A stretch of DNA of 64,000 bases. Source: Cyanobium usitatum str. Tous (lineage in GTDB: Bacteria; Cyanobacteriota; Cyanobacteriia; PCC-6307; Cyanobiaceae). Below, piece after piece: positions 59,399-64,000 of the stretch (position 1 is the first letter of the stretch; each line of letters starts with the position of its first letter). The stretch covers positions 930,001-994,000 of the forward strand of contig NZ_OY986431.1 of NCBI RefSeq assembly GCF_963920485.1, in the 5' to 3' direction. Position numbers and translations under genes: made by a program. The notes under the pieces were generated by a model. The model was not told where the DNA came from, did not search any database, and was given only the letters and a program-made list of their open reading frames with translations.

Positions 59399-60694
59399 TC
59401 AGATCACCGTGCCATCAGCGATGGTGCCATTTTTGACAACCACCACGATGCCGTTGCGGATGTAGAAATTGAGCTCCGGCCGGTCAGCTTCCTCGACGTG
59501 ATCCTTGTTGACGATCGTGACGTTGTTTCCGATCCGCACGTTCTTGTCGAGGATGGCCCGTTTAACGGTGGTGCCCCTGCCTACACCCAGGGGGATGCCA
59601 CCACGCTCCCGCAGTACTAGGCGCTCCTCGGAAGACTCGAAGTAGTCGGCTCCCATCACCAGAGTGTCCTGGAGTACCACCTCGTCTTCAACGCGGGAGC
59701 GCACACCCAGTACGCAGTGGTGAATGCTGCAGGCCTTGAGCAAGGACCCCTCACCGATGATCGAAGCGGTTACCTGGGCGTCCTGCAATTTGCTGGGGGG
59801 CAGATAGCGGGGCCTGGTGTAAATGGGGAACTTCTCGTCGTAGAAGGAGAAGGCCGGGTTGGGTTGATCGGTAAGCGCCAGGTTGGCTTCATAGAAGGCG
59901 CCGATAGTACCAATGTCCTCCCAGTAGTCGTCAAAGAGGAAGCTTTGGAGCCGGTCTCCGCGGGCTAGGGAGGCGGGGATGATCTCCTTGCCAAAGTCTG
60001 TTGAGGAGGGGTTGCTGCTCAGCAGGTCAAAGAGGGTATCGCGGCTGAATACATAGATGCCCATCGAGGCGAGGTAGGGGCGCTTTGCTGCCTCCTCCGC
60101 TGATAGGCCAAGGGCCTGGGTGTCGACTCGCATCGTCTCCAGCTCCGCACCCTTGGGCTTCTCGCGAAACTCCTGGATGCGCCCATCAGCGCTCGTGCGC
60201 ATCAGGCCAAAGCCTTCTGCTTGAGCGGGGTCCACGGGCAAGGCACCCACGGTGAGCTGGGCGCCGGTGTCGATGTGGTGCTGAACAAAACGGCTGTAGT
60301 CCATCCGGTAGAGCTGGTCACCGGAAAGAATCAGGTAGTAGTCAACGTCCCATTCGTGGAAAAGCCACTGGTATTTCCGGACTGCATCTGCCGTGCCCTC
60401 AAACCAGCTTGGGCTTTCTGGGGTCTGCTGGGCTGCCAGTACCTCCACAAAGCCTTGGCCAAATCCAGCCGAAAGGTTGTAGCTCATCGTCAGGTGACGA
60501 TTCAGCGACGCACTATTGAACTGGGTAAGTACATATATTTTGTTAATTTCCGAATTAATGCAATTGCTGATTGGAATATCAATTAGCCGATATTTACCTG
60601 CCAGTGGCACTGCTGGCTTGGCCCGCATTTTTGTCAAAGGGTAAAGGCGGGTACCAGCACCACCTCCCAGAATTATCGCCAGTACACGCTTCAT
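59399..60694 (-). CDS. glgC: Glucose-1-phosphate adenylyltransferase
   Basis: 431 residues, the committed step of glycogen synthesis. [22 protein letters not shown] and [20 protein letters not shown] are the ADP-glucose pyrophosphorylase signature; [23 protein letters not shown] and the C-terminal left-handed helix ([21 protein letters not shown]) follow. The 3-phosphoglycerate activator lysines are expected near the C-terminus. The part coding residues 30-65 has unusually A/T-rich codons. Confidence 0.97.
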   Translation of the reverse strand: MKRVLAIILGGGAGTRLYPLTKMRAKPAVPLAGKYRLIDIPISNCINSEINKIYVLTQFNSASLNRHLTMSYNLSAGFGQGFVEVLAAQQTPESPSWFEGTADAVRKYQWLFHEWDVDYYLILSGDQLYRMDYSRFVQHHIDTGAQLTVGALPVDPAQAEGFGLMRTSADGRIQEFREKPKGAELETMRVDTQALGLSAEEAAKRPYLASMGIYVFSRDTLFDLLSSNPSSTDFGKEIIPASLARGDRLQSFLFDDYWEDIGTIGAFYEANLALTDQPNPAFSFYDEKFPIYTRPRYLPPSKLQDAQVTASIIGEGSLLKACSIHHCVLGVRSRVEDEVVLQDTLVMGADYFESSEERLVLRERGGIPLGVGRGTTVKRAILDKNVRIGNNVTIVNKDHVEEADRPELNFYIRNGIVVVVKNGTIADGTVI

Positions 60695-60808
60695 AAATCC
60701 TGCTACCAGCGGGTCTCGGGGCTGACCGTACTTGAGCGTCCTGCTATTGGGCGAGCCTTTTGATCCCCTGCGGCACGAACTGTTGCACTGCCCAAGGCTG
60801 GGGCTGGT

Positions 60809-62119
60809 TCAAGGCTCTGGCGGACGCTCCTGCAGCTCAAACAGATCCTCCAGGACTCTCATGGCGCTGTGTCGCTGCTGGCGCGGTTGGGGGGCCCGCA
60901 GGTTGGTAACAGGGGTGTGCAGGATCTTGTTGATGATGCCCTTGCTTAGGGCTTCAACGACCTTGCGCTCACGGGCTGAAAGGTCTGGACCCATGCGGCT
61001 TAAGGCCTTCTGGAGCTCCTGCTCCCGGATGTCTTCCAGCTGGCGCCTTAGCCGGTTTACAACCGGCACTGCTTCAAGCCCGTCCCACCATTCCAGGAAG
61101 GCACGAGACTCCTCCTGAAGCAGCCCTTCGGCCTCAGCCGCCATTTCGCGCCGAGCCTCCTGGTTGCGATTTACCACCTCCTGCAGATCATCAACGTCGT
61201 AGGACTGGACGCCGGGCAGGCCAGCCGTATCGGCCGAAATGTTGCGGGGCACGCCGATGTCTACCAGCATCAGGCTGGAGCGGCGATTCAGGCCGCCGAG
61301 GCGCTCCGCTGTGATGATCGGTGTGTCAGCGGCGGTGCTGGTGAATACCAGCGAGCAGGTGCTGAGGCAATGGTCCAGATCGTCCAGGGGACGGCACTGA
61401 ACGGGCAGGGCTGGGAAGTCGGCGGCCAGTAGTTCCGCCTTGCTAACTGTGCGGTTGAGCAGCACAAGCCCCTTACAGCCCTTGGCCTGAAGGTGCTGAA
61501 GAAGCAGACGGGCCATGCGCCCTGCTCCCACCACGGCCACCTGCTCCTGATCAAGGGTCACCAGCTCATCGAGCCCACGAGCTTGGCCCACCTTGAGTTG
61601 GGCCAGCTCTACGGCAGCTGAGCTAATCGAGACAGCGCCGGTACCGAGGTTCGTTTCTGTACGTACGCGCTTGCCGGTGCTAACCGCCTGGGTAAGCAGC
61701 CGATTGAGGATTGGCCCAACGGAGTGGTGCTCCTGGCCAAGCCTCACCATTTTTTTTACTTGAGAGAGGATTTGCCCCTCCCCAAGCACTAGGGAATCGA
61801 GGCCAGCTGAAACCCTCAGCAGGTGGCTGATCGCCTCCTCGTGGTGAAAGGTAAATAAATGAGGTGTGAGCTCCTCGACCGCCAAACCGGAGAGCTGGCT
61901 TAAGAAAGCTCCGACAGCGGAAATACCCTGCTCCGGATGGCGAAGCAGTGTATATATCTCCAGCCGATTGCAGGTGCTGAGGATGGATGCCTCCAGCACT
62001 TGGTCGTCGGCCCGCAGCTGCTGCAGCGAAGCCTCCATGGTTTGTTCCGGGATGCTGAGGCGCTCCCGGATCTCCACTGGAGCCGTGCGATGACTGAGGC
62101 CGACGACGGCAATGTGCAT
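60809..62119 (-). CDS. hemA: Glutamyl-tRNA reductase
   Basis: First enzyme of tetrapyrrole synthesis, using Glu-tRNA and NADPH. 436 residues with HIAVVGLSHRTAPVEIRE, the catalytic Cys50 in ILSTCNRLEIY, GLDSLVLGEGQILSQVK, and a Rossmann segment with VVGAGRMARLLLQHL. The C-terminal dimerisation helix is complete. It is 113 bases upstream of glgC on the same strand. Confidence 0.97.
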   Translation of the reverse strand: MHIAVVGLSHRTAPVEIRERLSIPEQTMEASLQQLRADDQVLEASILSTCNRLEIYTLLRHPEQGISAVGAFLSQLSGLAVEELTPHLFTFHHEEAISHLLRVSAGLDSLVLGEGQILSQVKKMVRLGQEHHSVGPILNRLLTQAVSTGKRVRTETNLGTGAVSISSAAVELAQLKVGQARGLDELVTLDQEQVAVVGAGRMARLLLQHLQAKGCKGLVLLNRTVSKAELLAADFPALPVQCRPLDDLDHCLSTCSLVFTSTAADTPIITAERLGGLNRRSSLMLVDIGVPRNISADTAGLPGVQSYDVDDLQEVVNRNQEARREMAAEAEGLLQEESRAFLEWWDGLEAVPVVNRLRRQLEDIREQELQKALSRMGPDLSARERKVVEALSKGIINKILHTPVTNLRAPQPRQQRHSAMRVLEDLFELQERPPEP

Positions 62120-62154
62120 GGAGGCTGGCTGGGGTGCTCGGACTACGGCGGGCG

Positions 62155-63159
62155 TCAGCTCAGCGCGATGCTCTGGGCTCCATCCTTCATGTGAATGGTA
62201 TTGGTAAAGCGAGCGGTGTTGTCCAGGTTGCTGATCACCAGGGAGCTGGTGCGGGTGCAGTCCTTCTCGAACTTGACGCCGTGGAACAGCAGGCCATCGG
62301 TGATGCCACTGCCAGCGAAGACCACGTTTTCACCGGAAGCAAGCTCCTCTGCTTCGTAGATCTTGTCGACGTCGGTGATCCCCATCTCGTTGAGACGGGC
62401 GATGTTGCCTTCCTTGGTGTAGTCGGCCCACTCAGAGGTCTGAGCCACGGCCGGGTCGTACACGAGCTGGCCCTGGAAGTGACCGCCAAGGGCGCGCATG
62501 GCTGCGGCGGAGATCACGCCTTCAGGGGCTGCGCCGATGCCCATCAGGCAATGGGTGCCAGTGCCTGCAAAACCGCAGGCGATGGCGGCCTGAACGTCGC
62601 CGTCCGAGATTGGTTGAATCCTGGCGCCAGTGGCCCGGATCTCGGCGATCAGGTCCTTGTGACGAGCGCGGTCCATCACGACGATGGTGAGTTCGCTGGC
62701 GGCAAGTCCAAGGCACTCGCTGAGGATTTTGATGTTCTCGGTGGCCGACTTACGGATGTCCACCTTGCCCTTGGCTGCCGGGGGCGCAGCCAGTTTCTTC
62801 ATGTAGAAGTCGGGAGCGTTGAAAAGTCCACCGCGATCAGAAGCGGCGAGCACCGCCATGGAGCCGCGCTGGCTGTTGGCGCAAAGGTTGGTGCCTTCGC
62901 AGGGATCAACGGCGAAATCGACGCCGGGGCCGGTGCCACTGCCTACTTCTTCACCGATGTAGAGCATGGGAGCTTCATCGCGCTCGCCCTCACCGATGAC
63001 GATGCGGCCCTGCATCTGGATGAGGCCCATGCGCGTGCGCATGGCCTCAACCGCTGCAGCATCAGCTTCATCTTTTTTGCCCAGGCCGGTCAGTTCGGCA
63101 GAGGCGATGGCAGCTTGCTCAACGACCTCGAGAATTTCCTGGATGAGGGTGCGATCCAC
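62155..63159 (-). CDS. glpX: Class II fructose-1,6-/sedoheptulose-1,7-bisphosphatase
   Basis: 334 residues, the dual-function Calvin-cycle phosphatase of cyanobacteria. It shows [68 protein letters not shown] and [20 protein letters not shown], all signature segments of the GlpX fold. A free-living class II enzyme at this length is typical. It diverges from rpe with a 202-base gap. Confidence 0.96.
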   Translation of the reverse strand: MDRTLIQEILEVVEQAAIASAELTGLGKKDEADAAAVEAMRTRMGLIQMQGRIVIGEGERDEAPMLYIGEEVGSGTGPGVDFAVDPCEGTNLCANSQRGSMAVLAASDRGGLFNAPDFYMKKLAAPPAAKGKVDIRKSATENIKILSECLGLAASELTIVVMDRARHKDLIAEIRATGARIQPISDGDVQAAIACGFAGTGTHCLMGIGAAPEGVISAAAMRALGGHFQGQLVYDPAVAQTSEWADYTKEGNIARLNEMGITDVDKIYEAEELASGENVVFAGSGITDGLLFHGVKFEKDCTRTSSLVISNLDNTARFTNTIHMKDGAQSIALS

Positions 63160-63327
63160 GGTGATCCGGCAGGGGAATGGGCTTCAGTAATGGAGTAGGC
63201 CGGGCGGGACACGGGGTCAGAATCCTGCTGCTGCCAAGCCTTTCGAAGATGAAGCGGCCGCAACTGTATCAGTGCCCGTGGCCATGGGAGCTAGGGGCCG
63301 CTCAAGGCTTGTCTGCAGACCACTTCC

Positions 63328-63333
63328 TACAAT
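63328..63333 (+). promoter_or_regulatory. Possible -10 element for rpe
   Basis: TACAAT lies 29 bases before the rpe ATG in the 202-base divergent gap with glpX. I see no good -35 at 16-18 bases upstream, so this is weak evidence. Apart from this, I see no other feature in the gap. Confidence 0.25.
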
Positions 63334-63361
63334 CCAAAGCCACCCGATCGGTTGATCCAGC

Positions 63362-64000
63362 ATGAGCGCCAAATCCCTGGTGATCTCCCCGTCAATTCTG
63401 TCAGCCGATTTCTCCCGTCTCGGCGACGACGTACGTGCTGTCGATCAAGCTGGTGCTGACTGGATCCACGTCGACGTGATGGATGGGCGGTTCGTGCCGA
63501 ACATCACCATTGGACCCTTAATCGTGCAGGCGTTGCGGCCCGTAACCAGCAAGACCCTCGACGTTCACCTAATGATTGTTGAACCCGAGCGATACGTAGC
63601 TGATTTTGCCCAAGCTGGCGCTGACATCATTTCTGTGCAGGTTGAGGCGTGCCCCCACCTGCATCGCAACCTTGCCCAGATCAAGGATCTTGGCAAGCTC
63701 GCTGGTGCCGTCCTCAATCCCAGCACCCCTCTAGACACGCTGGACTATTGCCTGGAGCTCTGCGATCTGGTGCTGATCATGAGTGTCAACCCGGGCTTCG
63801 GTGGCCAGAGCTTCATCGACAACCAGGTGCAAAAGATTCGCGACCTGCGCCGCATGTGCGATGAGCGAGGCCTGGATCCCTGGATTGAGGTGGATGGTGG
63901 CATCAAGGCTGAAAACGCCTGGAAGGTAATTGAAGCGGGTGCCAATGCCATCGTTAGTGGTTCTGGTGTGTTCAACCAGCCCGATTACGCCGCAGCAATC
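63362..64000 (+). CDS. rpe: Ribulose-phosphate 3-epimerase, 3' end outside window
   Basis: ATG 63362 opens a frame that is still open at base 64000 (213 residues so far). [53 protein letters not shown] and [13 protein letters not shown] are the metal-binding and phosphate-binding motifs of the TIM-barrel enzyme. It interconverts ribulose and xylulose 5-phosphate in the Calvin cycle and pentose phosphate pathway. About 20-40 C-terminal residues should be missing. Confidence 0.97.
   Translation, partial: MSAKSLVISPSILSADFSRLGDDVRAVDQAGADWIHVDVMDGRFVPNITIGPLIVQALRPVTSKTLDVHLMIVEPERYVADFAQAGADIISVQVEACPHLHRNLAQIKDLGKLAGAVLNPSTPLDTLDYCLELCDLVLIMSVNPGFGGQSFIDNQVQKIRDLRRMCDERGLDPWIEVDGGIKAENAWKVIEAGANAIVSGSGVFNQPDYAAAI

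Noticed and set aside
62134-63198. 354-residue plus-strand open frame
   Set aside because: It is antisense to glpX; the Gly/Asp/His-rich composition is that of a reverse-strand shadow.
1-64000. Enrichment of the HIP1 octamer GCGATCGC
   Set aside because: I noticed only a few copies (for example 7160 and 12059), which is not the dense pattern of HIP1-rich cyanobacteria. An exact count was not made.
1-64000. CRISPR, prophage, insertion sequence or genomic island
   Set aside because: No regular repeat-spacer array, integrase, transposase or phage structural gene was seen. Local A/T-rich stretches are short and inside conserved genes.

Overview
This is a high-GC, gene-dense chromosomal segment from a unicellular picocyanobacterium of the Synechococcus/Cyanobium type. 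That placement rests on an allophycocyanin-B gene (apcD, so phycobilisomes are present), cyanobacterial-type Hfq and PxcA, a group 3 SigF-like sigma factor, glgC-gnd-pgl-hemA in one run, and many small proteins of unknown function that look picocyanobacterial. I see no transposase, integrase, CRISPR array, rRNA operon or prophage. Almost everything is core genome, with short intergenic gaps and frequent start/stop overlaps.

Layout. (1) 1-9 kb: hfq diverges from dapF, a cysteine desulfurase, a DUF1995 protein, a DUF4330 protein and a PBP4-type carboxypeptidase; a DivIVA/Cdv3-like coiled-coil gene and coaD lie opposite; then a flavin reductase and uvrC. (2) 9-21 kb: a secreted small protein, an iron-sulfur photolyase/cryptochrome, hemJ, a PHP-domain protein, cobN on the minus strand, ilvE and B12-dependent metH. 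(3) 21-27 kb: small conserved proteins, an SDR, gpsA, a PhzF protein, a SpoIID/LytB protein and an Ap4A phosphorylase-like protein. (4) 27-31.7 kb: a SigF-like sigma factor, a DUF3370 exported protein, a protein joining an apparent ribbon-helix-helix domain to a J domain, and then an 889-base stretch full of inverted repeats ending at the apcD terminator. (5) 32-47 kb: rlmD, pheT, rpmG-rpsR, an RNB exoribonuclease, an FAD oxidoreductase, metG, an LptC-like lipoprotein, a complex C cofactor-assembly protein, a TPM protein, pxcA, cobU and trmL. (6) 47-56 kb: a LysM/M23 peptidase, tRNA-Met(CAT), a 2-Cys peroxiredoxin, purQ-purS, cobW and hupE behind a cobalamin riboswitch, a pentapeptide-repeat protein, a degenerate UPRT-like protein and ilvD. 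(7) 56-64 kb: a minus-strand run glpX, hemA, glgC, gnd, pgl, a CIA30 protein and a small protein, with rpe diverging and running off the window.

Three themes connect the genes. Cobalt/cobalamin: cobN (cobalt insertion), cobU (nucleotide-loop assembly), hupE plus His-rich cobW (probable cobalt uptake and handling) under a B12 riboswitch, and metH as consumer. Carbon metabolism: glpX (FBPase/SBPase), rpe, gnd, pgl and glgC lie together. Tetrapyrrole/light: hemA, hemJ, apcD and the complex C assembly factor.

No clearly new multi-gene system is visible. The parts least explained are the hairpin-dense region at 30.8-31.7 kb, the RHH-J fusion beside the sigma factor, the four-cysteine tail on DapF, and the UPRT homologue without a PRPP loop. 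Start sites were chosen by family alignment from memory and by overlaps with neighbours; no database search was possible.
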